Origin: Chryseobacterium paludis
GTDB lineage: Bacteria; Bacteroidota; Bacteroidia; Flavobacteriales; Weeksellaceae
NCBI RefSeq assembly: GCF_025403485.1
Contig: NZ_CP099966.1
Location: 4,400,501 to 4,464,500, forward strand
Reading direction: 5' to 3'
Length of the DNA: 64,000 bases
Positions 56,190 through 64,000 of this stretch are shown here, piece after piece (within the stretch, counting starts at the first letter, position 1; every line of letters begins with the position of its first letter). The notes under the pieces are model-generated. The model was not told where the DNA came from and ran no database searches. It saw only the letters and a list, made by a program, of their open reading frames with translations. A program made the translations under genes and the position numbers.

Positions 56190-56645
56190 TCTATAGTTTT
56201 GTTAATATAGAATAAGTGATTTAAGTCCCTAAGAATTATAAAGAAAGATAATTTTATTATAAGATAGGAACATTCGAACGCGAACTTTAAGTCCATAGTA
56301 GTTCAGTTTTTTAATTTATTTGGCATGCAAATTGTGAGAACTTTTAATTAATTCATAAGAAACTATATTTATTACTAAATAAAGTTATGTTTCTGTTTTA
56401 AAGTTCCTTTTTTACACGAATAATATAAATTAAAAACAATTAATTAGTTCTGAATGTTGATAATATAAAGTTTTGAGATAGGGGTGATTATACGTATTCT
56501 GTTCTCAACTTAGGGATTATTTATTCCTTTAACAATAATAATTTAAGATATTCTGGTTATCACCAAATTATAGTATTTACCAGAACCTCTCTAGTTTAGT
56601 TAAAAATAGAAGATTGAATTATATTAATGAATAAAAATTTGAATT
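56190..56645 (+). other. 456-base AT-rich gap before the GH56-like gene
   Basis: No coding frame is supported. A sigma-54-like site at 56321 is the only recognised element. I see no TAnnTTTG box at useful distance from the ATG at 56646. Confidence 0.45.
56321..56335 (+). promoter_or_regulatory. Weak sigma-54-like site
   Basis: TGGCATGCAAATTGT has the -24 element TGGCATG and the right 10-base spacing, but the -12 dinucleotide is GT instead of GC. It points to the GH56-like gene 311 bases downstream. Confidence 0.3.
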
Positions 56646-57566
56646 ATGCGTTTTTTATGTATGTTTTTATTGATCTTTAATTTATTATTTAGTGTTTTTT
56701 TACCTAATCAGAAAAATAACCTAGATGTTAAACAAGCGAAAAATTTAGATTTGTTATTCTTGGTCGAGCCGGATTCAGATAGTCAATTGAAATTTTCTAA
56801 GGATAATAATTTAAAAACCTATATGATTTTTTATCAGCAATTTTTTGTCAAAGATGAAAAATTTAATGAAGAAATGCTTAGAAACCAAATCGAGACTAAA
56901 TTTCCTGATGTAAATTCAACAGGGTTTGCCGTTTTAGATTGGGAAGGAAAAGCTCTAAAATCATTTCAACAGCAGAAGGATCCAGGAATGGTTGATTATT
57001 ACAAAGGAGAATTTCTGAAAGCCATAAGATTTGCTAAAAAGCTTAGGCCAAATGTAAAGTGGGGATTTTATCACTTGAATTATTTAAATTATTCAGGAAC
57101 CATTCAAACATTTAAATCACAAAATGATAATTTAATTCCTCTTATTAAAGAAGTAGATTTTCTGGCACCATCACTTTATGTTTACAATCCAGGTTTATTA
57201 CATAATAGAGGGAATCAAAATTATATAAAGAATAAATTGATTCAAGCTTTACAATATGGAGATCAATATAATAAGCCAGTTTATCCTTTTATTTGGAATA
57301 GAACAACATCAAAAGATGAAGGCGCAAATTTCAGTTTGATTCCAGTAGAATATTTCGCACAAGTAGTAGAGCTTATAAGCGAAACATCATATAAAAATCA
57401 AAAAGCTAAAGGTGTTTTTTGGTGGCATTCTGAAGGTTATTCTTATAGAAATATAAACAAACTAAAAGCAGTAAAAATGGAATATTCAAAAGTAAATAAT
57501 ACTAAGGATTACCAGTATCAAATGTTCAATGAATATTTTCAAAGTATAAAGAAATATGTAAAATAA
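56646..57566 (+). CDS. Secreted GH56 hyaluronidase-like protein
   Basis: The 306-residue protein has a hydrophobic leader (1-19) and then segments that line up, in order, with animal and venom hyaluronidases of GH56: IFYQQF (61-66), GFAVLDWE (93-100) with the catalytic D-x-E as D98/E100, AKKLRPNVKWGFYH (130-143), SQNDNL (158-163), PSLYVY (175-180), PVYPFIWN (211-218) and GVFWWHSEG (256-264). GH56 enzymes cleave hyaluronan or chondroitin at hexosamine-uronate links with an (alpha/beta) barrel. The disulfides of the animal enzymes are absent. I infer a glycosidase acting on the cluster's own polymer. Other TIM-barrel families cannot be fully excluded. Confidence 0.65.
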   Translation: MRFLCMFLLIFNLLFSVFLPNQKNNLDVKQAKNLDLLFLVEPDSDSQLKFSKDNNLKTYMIFYQQFFVKDEKFNEEMLRNQIETKFPDVNSTGFAVLDWEGKALKSFQQQKDPGMVDYYKGEFLKAIRFAKKLRPNVKWGFYHLNYLNYSGTIQTFKSQNDNLIPLIKEVDFLAPSLYVYNPGLLHNRGNQNYIKNKLIQALQYGDQYNKPVYPFIWNRTTSKDEGANFSLIPVEYFAQVVELISETSYKNQKAKGVFWWHSEGYSYRNINKLKAVKMEYSKVNNTKDYQYQMFNEYFQSIKKYVK

Positions 57567-57969
57567 TACTGAGTATCTGTATTATAATATCGTTTCAATT
57601 TTGGATTAGTTTTTGAACAATGGCCCGATTCAAATCTTTTTTAGACCAATTGGATTTTCCCCAAAATTACTATCAACAGAAAGTTAACGGTATATTATGC
57701 AAATTTAAAACAAAAGTTTAATGAGAATATTTTACTAATAAAAATATCTTTTGAGACCGCTCAATTATTTTCGATATAATGATATTCACCTGGAAACCTT
57801 ATAACTATGTTGTTTTTATGATCATTGCTCTAAAGTAATTTTGTAAGAATAATAAATTTTAAATGACCTCACTCACTTAAATAACTTTAAAAACAAAAAC
57901 CTATTTTAATTGGCATAATATAAAAGTTATTAACTTTGGGCCTGCCAATTTTATTTTAGAAATTTTAAT
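57567..57969 (+). other. 403-base gap with a possible gene remnant and a promoter
   Basis: A 33-codon frame at 57620-57721 (beginning MARFKSFLDQLDFPQNYYQQ) looks coding-like but matches no family I know; it could be the end of a deleted gene. A promoter follows at 57910. Nothing else is supported. Confidence 0.35.
57910..57938 (+). promoter_or_regulatory. Promoter of the CapE-CapF-CapG unit
   Basis: TTG (57910-57912) and TAACTTTG (57931-57938) fit the -33/-7 consensus with an 18-base spacer, 31 bases before the ATG at 57970. Confidence 0.7.
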
Positions 57970-59001
57970 ATGCAAATAAAAGATAAAACACTCCTAATAA
58001 CAGGAGGCACTGGTTCATTCGGAACAGCTGTACTAAACAGATTTTTACAAACCGACCACTTTAAAGAAATACGCATTTTTTCTCGTGATGAGAAAAAACA
58101 GGATGATATGCGTAACCTGTATAAAAATGAAAAAATTAAATACTATATAGGCGATGTAAGAGATTATAATTCGGTTGAACCAGCGACAAGAGGGGTAGAT
58201 TATATTTTCCATGCAGCTGCCCTAAAACAGGTTCCTTCGTGCGAATTTTTTCCTATGCAAGCTGTAAAAACAAATGTGGAAGGGACACAAAATGTCATTC
58301 TTGCTGCTGCAGCAAATAAAGTTTTAAAGGTAATTTGTTTATCAACAGATAAAGCTGCTTATCCTATCAATGCTATGGGGATTTCCAAAGCAATGATGGA
58401 AAAGGTAGCAGTAGCAGAAGCCCGTAATTTAAAAGACACAACAGTTTGTTTGACCCGTTATGGAAATGTAATGGCTTCCAGAGGATCTGTTATCCCGCTA
58501 TTTTTAAATCAGATTCAAAAAGGAGAACCTATTACGATTACGGATCCTAATATGTCTCGCTTTTTTATGTCTTTAGAAGATGCAGTAGACTTAGTTCTGT
58601 TTGCTTTTGAAAACGGAAATCCTGGAGACTTATTTGTAAATAAAGCTCCTGCAGGAAGCATTGGAGATTTAGCTCAAGCTTTAATTGAATTGACTGGTAA
58701 AAAGGTCCCTGTTAAGATTATCGGAACTCGTCATGGCGAAAAATTATATGAAACACTTTGTACGCGCGAGGAAATGATAAAAGCAGAAGATATGGGTGAT
58801 TTTTATCGTATCCCTGCTGATAACCGTGATTTGAACTACGCTAAATACTTTTCTGAAGGAGAAGAAGATATCTCAAAAATAGAAGATTATCATTCACATA
58901 ATACGGAACAACAAGGTGTAGAAGGTCTAAAGCAGTTAATATCAACTCTGCCACTAATACGAAAAGAGGTGTTTGGTGAGGATGTAATGCAATATTCTTA
59001 G
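57970..59001 (+). CDS. capE: UDP-GlcNAc 4,6-dehydratase/5-epimerase (CapE/FnlA)
   Basis: The 343-residue soluble protein has the NAD motif GGTGSFGTA (12-20), the CapE-specific LSTDKAAYPINAMGISK with M136-K140 in the active site, and HGEKLYE near 247. CapE/FnlA converts UDP-GlcNAc to a 4-keto-6-deoxy-L-arabino sugar, the first step toward UDP-N-acetyl-L-fucosamine. CapF and CapG homologs follow, completing the route. Confidence 0.9.
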   Translation: MQIKDKTLLITGGTGSFGTAVLNRFLQTDHFKEIRIFSRDEKKQDDMRNLYKNEKIKYYIGDVRDYNSVEPATRGVDYIFHAAALKQVPSCEFFPMQAVKTNVEGTQNVILAAAANKVLKVICLSTDKAAYPINAMGISKAMMEKVAVAEARNLKDTTVCLTRYGNVMASRGSVIPLFLNQIQKGEPITITDPNMSRFFMSLEDAVDLVLFAFENGNPGDLFVNKAPAGSIGDLAQALIELTGKKVPVKIIGTRHGEKLYETLCTREEMIKAEDMGDFYRIPADNRDLNYAKYFSEGEEDISKIEDYHSHNTEQQGVEGLKQLISTLPLIRKEVFGEDVMQYS

Positions 59002-59019
59002 TAATATCTGATAAGGAAA

Positions 59020-59472
59020 TTGTTCTTAGATAATTATTCAAACTATAAACTGGTGATATTAAAAGGAAACAGGCATGAAGACTTAAGGGGTGTTATAACT
59101 TATAATAATGAGTTTGATGCTTCTATAATTAAACGTATTTACACAATAGAGAATCACTCAACTGAATTTATAAGAGGTTGGCAGGGACATAAAATAGAAA
59201 CACGTTGGTTTGCATGTATCAATGGAAGCTTTGAAATAGACGTCATAGAAGTGGATAATTTTAAGAACCCTTCAAAAGATTTAACGATAAATAAATATAT
59301 ACTTTCTTCAGAAACTTTAACTTACCTCCATGTAAGAGGTGGTTGCCTAACCGCGATAAAAAGTCTTGAAGAAGGAAGTAAATTACTTGTTTTAGCTGAT
59401 TATGGACTGGGAGAAATAGATGATGAATATCGGTTTGAGTTAAATTATTTTACGCAAAAAAATGATTTGTAA
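59020..59472 (+). CDS. WxcM/FdtA-like cupin sugar isomerase
   Basis: The 150-residue protein is a single cupin domain with RGWQGHKIETRWFACINGSF (47-66) and SLEEGSKLLVLADYGLGE (123-140), matching the WxcM/FdtA-like sugar ketoisomerase/epimerase group common in Bacteroidota surface-sugar loci. It may isomerise a keto-deoxy sugar or be regulatory. The frame opens with TTG at 59020; GTG at 59053 would give an N-terminus more like relatives. It lies between capE and capF, so it may act on the 4-keto intermediate. Confidence 0.65.
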   Translation: MFLDNYSNYKLVILKGNRHEDLRGVITYNNEFDASIIKRIYTIENHSTEFIRGWQGHKIETRWFACINGSFEIDVIEVDNFKNPSKDLTINKYILSSETLTYLHVRGGCLTAIKSLEEGSKLLVLADYGLGEIDDEYRFELNYFTQKNDL

Positions 59473-59517
59473 CCACTCTTTAAAGTATAATCAAATATTT
59501 GTTTTAAAAACAATTAA

Positions 59518-60636
59518 ATGAAAAAAATAGGAATAACCGGCCAAAATGGATTTGTTGGCCGTCATTTATATAATACACTGGGCTTATTTCCAGAAGAATT
59601 TGAACATGTTGAATTTAAGAAAGAGTTTTTCGACAATCAACAGCAATTAGATGAATTTGTTTCAAAATGTGATGTTATTGTCCATTTGGCAGCCATGAAT
59701 CGTCATGAGAGCGAGCAGTTTATTTATGAAACTAATGTAGCTTTAGCTCAGAATTTAGTTGAGTCTTTAAAACGCACAGTCTCCAAAGCGCACGTCATGA
59801 TTTCATCTTCAACCCAGGAAGAAAGGGATAATTTATATGGAAGGTCAAAACGTGAGGGGCGTGAAATAATAGTTAAGTGGGCCAGTGAAAATGGTGGGAA
59901 AGTTACGGGTTTAATTATTCCGAATGTTTTTGGAGCGTTTGGTAAGCCTTTCTATAATTCTTTTGTCGCTACATTTTGTTATCAGTTAACGCATGGCGAA
60001 ACTCCAAGTATTGCCAATGATGGTGAAGTAAAGCTAATTTATGTGCAAGAATTGGTAGATCGAATTATTAGTGAGATTCGTTCGGAAGAAAGTAAGAATG
60101 AGTTATTTGTTGAGCCTACAGCCTGTAAGAAAGTTTCTGAAGTTTTGTCATTATTAAACCAATTCAAAACCAAATATTTTGATAATGGTGAGATCCCGGC
60201 TATTAACGATTCTTTTGAACATAATTTATTTAATACCTACCGTTCTTATATAGATCATAAGAATCATTATCCCGTTAAATTTACTCAACATACAGATCCA
60301 CGGGGTGCTTTCGTTGAAATCATCCGTTTAGGTATTGGTGGACAATGTTCATTTTCAACTACAGTTCCGAACATAACAAGAGGGAATCATTTTCATACAA
60401 GAAAAATAGAACGTTTCGCTGTTATTAAAGGAAAAGCATTAATCCAACTGAGAAAAATTGATTCTGATGAAGTTCTTGATTTTTATCTGGACGGGACAGA
60501 ACCTTCTTATGTAGATATGCCGATCTGGTATACTCATAATATTAAGAATATAGGAGAGGAAGAATTATATACTATTTTTTGGATTAATGAAGCATATAAT
60601 CCTGAAGATGCAGATACTTATTTTGTAGAAGTTTAA
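59518..60636 (+). CDS. capF: CapF-type bifunctional epimerase/reductase
   Basis: The 372-residue protein joins an N-terminal short-chain dehydrogenase domain (GITGQNGFVGRHLY at 4-17; YGRSKREGRE with the YxxxK pair) to a C-terminal cupin (about 245-372, with GNHFHTRKIERFAV carrying the zinc histidines). This two-domain layout is that of CapF, where the cupin epimerises C3 and the dehydrogenase reduces C4 to give UDP-6-deoxy-talose-NAc. It acts between CapE and CapG. Confidence 0.9.
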   Translation: MKKIGITGQNGFVGRHLYNTLGLFPEEFEHVEFKKEFFDNQQQLDEFVSKCDVIVHLAAMNRHESEQFIYETNVALAQNLVESLKRTVSKAHVMISSSTQEERDNLYGRSKREGREIIVKWASENGGKVTGLIIPNVFGAFGKPFYNSFVATFCYQLTHGETPSIANDGEVKLIYVQELVDRIISEIRSEESKNELFVEPTACKKVSEVLSLLNQFKTKYFDNGEIPAINDSFEHNLFNTYRSYIDHKNHYPVKFTQHTDPRGAFVEIIRLGIGGQCSFSTTVPNITRGNHFHTRKIERFAVIKGKALIQLRKIDSDEVLDFYLDGTEPSYVDMPIWYTHNIKNIGEEELYTIFWINEAYNPEDADTYFVEV

Positions 60637-60647
60637 AATATTAATTA

Positions 60648-61784
60648 ATGAAAAAGTTAAAAGTAATGACGGTTGTCGGAACACGACCGGAGATTATTAG
60701 ATTGTCAAGAGTATTATCCGCTTTGGATGCATCTGAAGCCATAGAACATATCATTGTTCATACAGGTCAAAACTATGACTATGAACTTAATCAGATCTTT
60801 TTTGATGATCTGGGACTTAGAAAGCCTGATTATTTTCTGGAGGCAGCTGGAAAAACTGCTACAGAGACGATAGGAAATATCTTAATAAAAATAGATCCGC
60901 TATTGGAAGAATTAAATCCAGAGGCATTTTTGGTTCTTGGAGATACCAATTCTTGTTTATGTGCAATTCCTGCAAAAAAGAGACATATTCCTATTTTCCA
61001 TATGGAAGCAGGTAACCGATGTTTTGATCAAAGAGTACCGGAAGAAACCAACCGTAAAATTGTAGATCATACTGCAGATGTAAATCTTACGTATTCGGAT
61101 ATCGCAAGAGAATATTTACTTCGTGAAGGATTACCCGCTGACAGAATTATCAAAACAGGTTCGCCGATGTTTGAGGTTCTGAACCATTACTTACCAGAAA
61201 TTAATGCATCTGATGTACTCAAGAAACTAAACTTAGAAGAAGGGAAGTTTTTCGTAGTATCTTCTCATCGAGAAGAAAATATTAATTCAGAAAAAAACTT
61301 TAGAGGTTTAATAGATTCTCTAAATGCTATAGCAGAGAAATATCAATATCCTATTATTGTTTCCACGCATCCAAGAACAAGAAATATGATCGATAAAATG
61401 AGAGTGGAGGTACGTCCTGAAATCCAATTTCTTAAACCTTTAGGATTCCATGATTATAATGCGCTTCAGAAACGCTCTTATGCAGTATTATCAGATTCAG
61501 GAACTATTTCTGAAGAATCCTCTATACTTAACTTTAGAGCTCTTAATATACGCCAGGCTCATGAGAGACCAGAGGCAATGGAAGAATCTAGTGTAATGAT
61601 GGTAGGTTTATCACCGGAACGTATTCTACAAGGATTGGTGCAGGTTCAGCGACAGAAGATTGGAGATGAACGGAACTTCAGACAGGTTGCAGATTATTCT
61701 ATGCCAAACGTATCCGAAAAAGTCGTAAGAATCATCATTTCTTATACCGATTATATTAAAAGAGTGGTCTGGAGCGAACAATAG
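60648..61784 (+). CDS. capG: UDP-N-acetylhexosamine 2-epimerase (CapG/FnlC)
   Basis: The 378-residue GT-B-fold protein has VVGTRPEIIRLSRVL (9-23), the catalytic HMEAGNRCFDQRVPEE (about 118-133) and SDSGTISEESS, which mark non-hydrolysing UDP-sugar 2-epimerases. The string NRCFDQRVPEE is that of CapG/FnlC, making UDP-L-FucNAc, rather than WecB. Its position after CapE and CapF supports this. Confidence 0.9.
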   Translation: MKKLKVMTVVGTRPEIIRLSRVLSALDASEAIEHIIVHTGQNYDYELNQIFFDDLGLRKPDYFLEAAGKTATETIGNILIKIDPLLEELNPEAFLVLGDTNSCLCAIPAKKRHIPIFHMEAGNRCFDQRVPEETNRKIVDHTADVNLTYSDIAREYLLREGLPADRIIKTGSPMFEVLNHYLPEINASDVLKKLNLEEGKFFVVSSHREENINSEKNFRGLIDSLNAIAEKYQYPIIVSTHPRTRNMIDKMRVEVRPEIQFLKPLGFHDYNALQKRSYAVLSDSGTISEESSILNFRALNIRQAHERPEAMEESSVMMVGLSPERILQGLVQVQRQKIGDERNFRQVADYSMPNVSEKVVRIIISYTDYIKRVVWSEQ

Positions 61785-61788
61785 ATAT

Positions 61789-62997
61789 ATGAATGTTCTT
61801 GTAATAACACAGTATTTTTATCCGGAAAATTTCAAAAGTAATGATCTTGCTTTTGAACTACAGAAGAGGGGTTATGATGTGACAGTACTGACAGGTCTTC
61901 CTAATTATCCCGAAGGCAAAATTTATGATGGATATAGTATTTTCAAAAATAGAAAGCAGGTTGTAAATGGGGTAAAAGTAATAAGGTCGTTGCTTCTTCC
62001 AAGGGGTAAAGGAGGAGGTATACGTTTATTTATAAATTATTATAGCTTTGCATTCTTTGCATCCATTAAAGCTTTTTTTATGGGCTTTAATACTAAATTT
62101 GATGCTGTCATCGTACATGAACCTTCCCCAATAACGCAATATTATCCAGCTCTCTTAATGAATAAAATATGGAAAACACCAGTTTATTTTTGGGTAATGG
62201 ATTTATGGCCCGAAAGTTTATCTATTGCAGGAGGTGTGAAAAATAAATGGATTCTGGGATATTATGAAAGGGTTATAAAAAAGTTCTATACAAATTCAGA
62301 AAAAATTTTGATTACTTCTAAAGGGTTTAGAAAATCAATCAATCAAAAAGGAAATTTTGATGATAAGATTGTTTATTTTCCAAACTGGGCGGAAGATACC
62401 ATATCTGAAGGAAATAAAGATTTTTCTATTCCAAAACTACCTGAAGGATTCAAAGTGATGTTTGCCGGGAATATTGGTGAAGCTCAGGATTTAGAGAATA
62501 TAATGCAGGCTGCTTTGGAGCTTAAAAACAAAGGAATCAAATTTATTTTAGTTGGAGATGGCAGGAAGATGCCGTATGTTAAAGAATTTATCGAAGAACA
62601 TCAGTTGCAGGAAACCGTATTTACTATGGGAAGATATCCTGTGGAAGCGATGTCCAGTTTTTTTGATAAGGCTGATGTTATGCTTGTAACTTTAAAAGAT
62701 GATCCTATTTTTAATCTTACCGTACCTGCAAAGCTACAAGCTTATATGAGTGCTTCAAAACCAATCATTGCAATGCTGAACGGAGAAGGAGCAGATAATG
62801 TTTTAGAGGCAGATTGTGGTTTTACAGTTTCTGCGGGTGATTATAAGTCACTGGCAAATACAATCCTTAAAGCTTCAGACCTATCTACAGATGTGCTTAA
62901 TCAGCTAGGAGAGAATAGCAGAAAATATTATGAAAATAATTTTAGAATGTCTACCTGTATTTCAAATTTAGAAAATATTATTAAAAGGAAGTTATAG
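61789..62997 (+). CDS. WbuB-like GT4 glycosyltransferase
   Basis: The 402-residue GT-B protein opens with VITQYFYPENFKSNDLAFEL and has YFWVMDLWPESL (about 131-142), both typical of WbuB, a predicted L-FucNAc transferase found beside FnlABC genes in enterobacterial O-antigen loci. It starts 4 bases after capG. I infer that it attaches the FucNAc made by CapE-F-G. Confidence 0.82.
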   Translation: MNVLVITQYFYPENFKSNDLAFELQKRGYDVTVLTGLPNYPEGKIYDGYSIFKNRKQVVNGVKVIRSLLLPRGKGGGIRLFINYYSFAFFASIKAFFMGFNTKFDAVIVHEPSPITQYYPALLMNKIWKTPVYFWVMDLWPESLSIAGGVKNKWILGYYERVIKKFYTNSEKILITSKGFRKSINQKGNFDDKIVYFPNWAEDTISEGNKDFSIPKLPEGFKVMFAGNIGEAQDLENIMQAALELKNKGIKFILVGDGRKMPYVKEFIEEHQLQETVFTMGRYPVEAMSSFFDKADVMLVTLKDDPIFNLTVPAKLQAYMSASKPIIAMLNGEGADNVLEADCGFTVSAGDYKSLANTILKASDLSTDVLNQLGENSRKYYENNFRMSTCISNLENIIKRKL

Positions 62998-63026
62998 CCT
63001 GTTTTTTCAGATTTAAAATTTAATTT

Positions 63027-63929
63027 ATGAATGTAATTATCACCGGAGCATCTGGATTTGTAGGTAAAAATCTTACAGAATATTTAAGACAGAAAGACAA
63101 TCAAATTATTTCCTTATCTCTTAGAAATGAAGATTGGAAGAGTGATTTTCCAGCAAATGCTGATGCAGTTATCCATTTGGCAGGTAAAGCACACGACACA
63201 TCCAACACTTCTGATGATAATGAATATTATAAAATAAATAGAGACCTCACGATTGAGTTATTTAATGAATTCTTAAAGTCAGAAATTAATCAGTTTTTTT
63301 ATTTTAGCTCAGTAAAAGCTGCTGCAGATAGAGTAGAGCATATTCTGACAGAAGAAGTGGATGCTGATCCTTATACACCTTATGGTAAGTCCAAGAGAGA
63401 AGCTGAAGAATATATTCTTAATCAATCATTGCCTGCAAACAAAAAAGTATATGTGATTCGTCCATGCATGATTCATGGTCCGGGAAATAAGGGGAATTTA
63501 AATTTACTTTATAAGATTGTTAAAAAAGGATTACCCTGGCCATTAACTGCTTTTGAAAATAAAAGATCATTTCTAAGCATTGATAATTTAAATTTCCTGA
63601 TAGGTCAGATGTTAATTAATGAAAATTTATCCTCAGGTATTTATAATTTTGCAGATGACAGTGCTATATCAACGAATGAGCTCATTAAAACAATTAATCA
63701 TGCAGTCGGTAAAAAAGCGAAACTTTGGAACATATCAAAGACTATGATCGAGAAGGTTGCAAAGTTAGGTGATAAATTACATTTACCACTAAACTCGGAG
63801 AGATTAAAGAAACTGACTGAATCTTATATAGTTTCAAATCAGAAAATAAAAAATGAATTAAAAATAGAATCTTTACCTGTATCAGTACAGGAAGGATTAA
63901 TTAAAACTGTACAAAGTTTTAACATCTAA
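63027..63929 (+). CDS. NAD-dependent epimerase/reductase (WbpV-like)
   Basis: The 300-residue short-chain dehydrogenase has the NAD motif GASGFVGKNL (7-16), VIHLAGKAHDTSN (about 49-61) and the catalytic pair in YGKSK (about 118-122). The AGKAHD string and the place next to an initiating sugar transferase fit WbpV/WbvX-type reductases that turn UDP-4-keto-6-deoxy-GlcNAc into UDP-QuiNAc. Together with the 4,6-dehydratase at 39704 this would supply the first sugar of the repeat (inference). Confidence 0.72.
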   Translation: MNVIITGASGFVGKNLTEYLRQKDNQIISLSLRNEDWKSDFPANADAVIHLAGKAHDTSNTSDDNEYYKINRDLTIELFNEFLKSEINQFFYFSSVKAAADRVEHILTEEVDADPYTPYGKSKREAEEYILNQSLPANKKVYVIRPCMIHGPGNKGNLNLLYKIVKKGLPWPLTAFENKRSFLSIDNLNFLIGQMLINENLSSGIYNFADDSAISTNELIKTINHAVGKKAKLWNISKTMIEKVAKLGDKLHLPLNSERLKKLTESYIVSNQKIKNELKIESLPVSVQEGLIKTVQSFNI

Positions 63930-63960
63930 AATATAACCTCAAACTACTAAACATTTCATA

Positions 63961-64000
63961 ATGATACGTATACTCGATTTCTTATTCTCTTTTTTTGGAA
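63961..64000 (+). CDS. Start of a probable initiating sugar transferase, cut by the window edge
   Basis: Only 13 residues are present (MIRILDFLFSFFG). The pattern matches the N-terminal membrane anchor of Bacteroidota undecaprenyl-phosphate sugar-1-phosphate transferases (WcaJ/PglC-like), which is where such a gene is expected in these clusters. The rest lies beyond the window. Confidence 0.5.
   Translation, partial: MIRILDFLFSFFG

Noticed and set aside
48837..57566. Insertion sequence or phage as carrier of the variable cluster part
   Set aside because: No transposase, integrase or terminal repeats were seen; only AT-richness and one possible gene remnant.

Overview
The window looks like a chromosomal segment from a low-GC Bacteroidota bacterium of the Flavobacteriales, most like Chryseobacterium or a close relative (family-level inference). 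Evidence: many start sites are preceded by the Bacteroidota -7 element TAnnTTTG; there are no obvious Shine-Dalgarno sequences; one secreted protein ends in a type IX secretion (T9SS) sorting tail; there is an Oar-like TonB-dependent receptor, a DUF1573 protein and a class B1 metallo-beta-lactamase. I saw no tRNA, rRNA, insertion sequence, prophage or CRISPR array.

Left part (1-19.2 kb) is mostly core genome. It holds two overlapping minus-strand regulators, a small operon of surface/outer-membrane proteins with a CDP-alcohol phosphatidyltransferase, asnS, rpoN (sigma-54), an acyl-CoA synthetase, an ECF sigma factor with a membrane partner, the RNase P RNA gene rnpB, a PPK2 polyphosphate kinase, a DUF1573 protein, valS, a DUF4241 protein after a striking 24-bp inverted repeat, a ribokinase-like kinase, an alpha/beta hydrolase overlapping an HD phosphohydrolase, and a DUF72 protein.

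Middle part (19.3-39.2 kb): an EF-hand/leucine-rich T9SS cargo protein, an Oar-like TonB receptor, a ribonucleotide reductase operon (nrdB, a small monooxygenase-fold protein, nrdA) in which neither subunit has an ATP-cone, a MacAB-type ABC exporter (ATPase, two permeases, adaptor), a zinc-ribbon protein with a GT39-type glycosyltransferase and a B1 metallo-beta-lactamase lipoprotein, a thioredoxin-reductase-like flavoprotein, glyA and recX.

Right part (39.7-64 kb) is one large Wzx/Wzy-type exopolysaccharide or capsule cluster, all on the plus strand and running off the right edge. It encodes a membrane 4,6-dehydratase, two tandem Wza-like export lipoproteins, a Wzc-like tyrosine kinase with a tyrosine-rich tail, two nucleotide-sugar dehydrogenases (one very close to E. 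coli Ugd), a flippase, two pyruvyltransferase-family proteins, two GT4-type glycosyltransferases, an EpsG-like polymerase, an acetyltransferase, a secreted protein resembling GH56 hyaluronidases, the CapE/CapF/CapG pathway to UDP-N-acetyl-L-fucosamine with a WbuB-like transferase, a reductase-like epimerase, and the start of an initiating sugar transferase. The predicted polymer is acidic (uronic acids, possible pyruvate) and rich in N-acetylated deoxyhexosamines.

The cluster is preceded by a good sigma-54 (-24/-12) promoter candidate, and a weaker one lies upstream of the GH56-like gene; rpoN itself is in this window. The most interesting combination is a hyaluronidase-fold enzyme inside a bacterial polysaccharide locus that also makes UDP-glucuronate, possibly under RpoN control. 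This link is inference.
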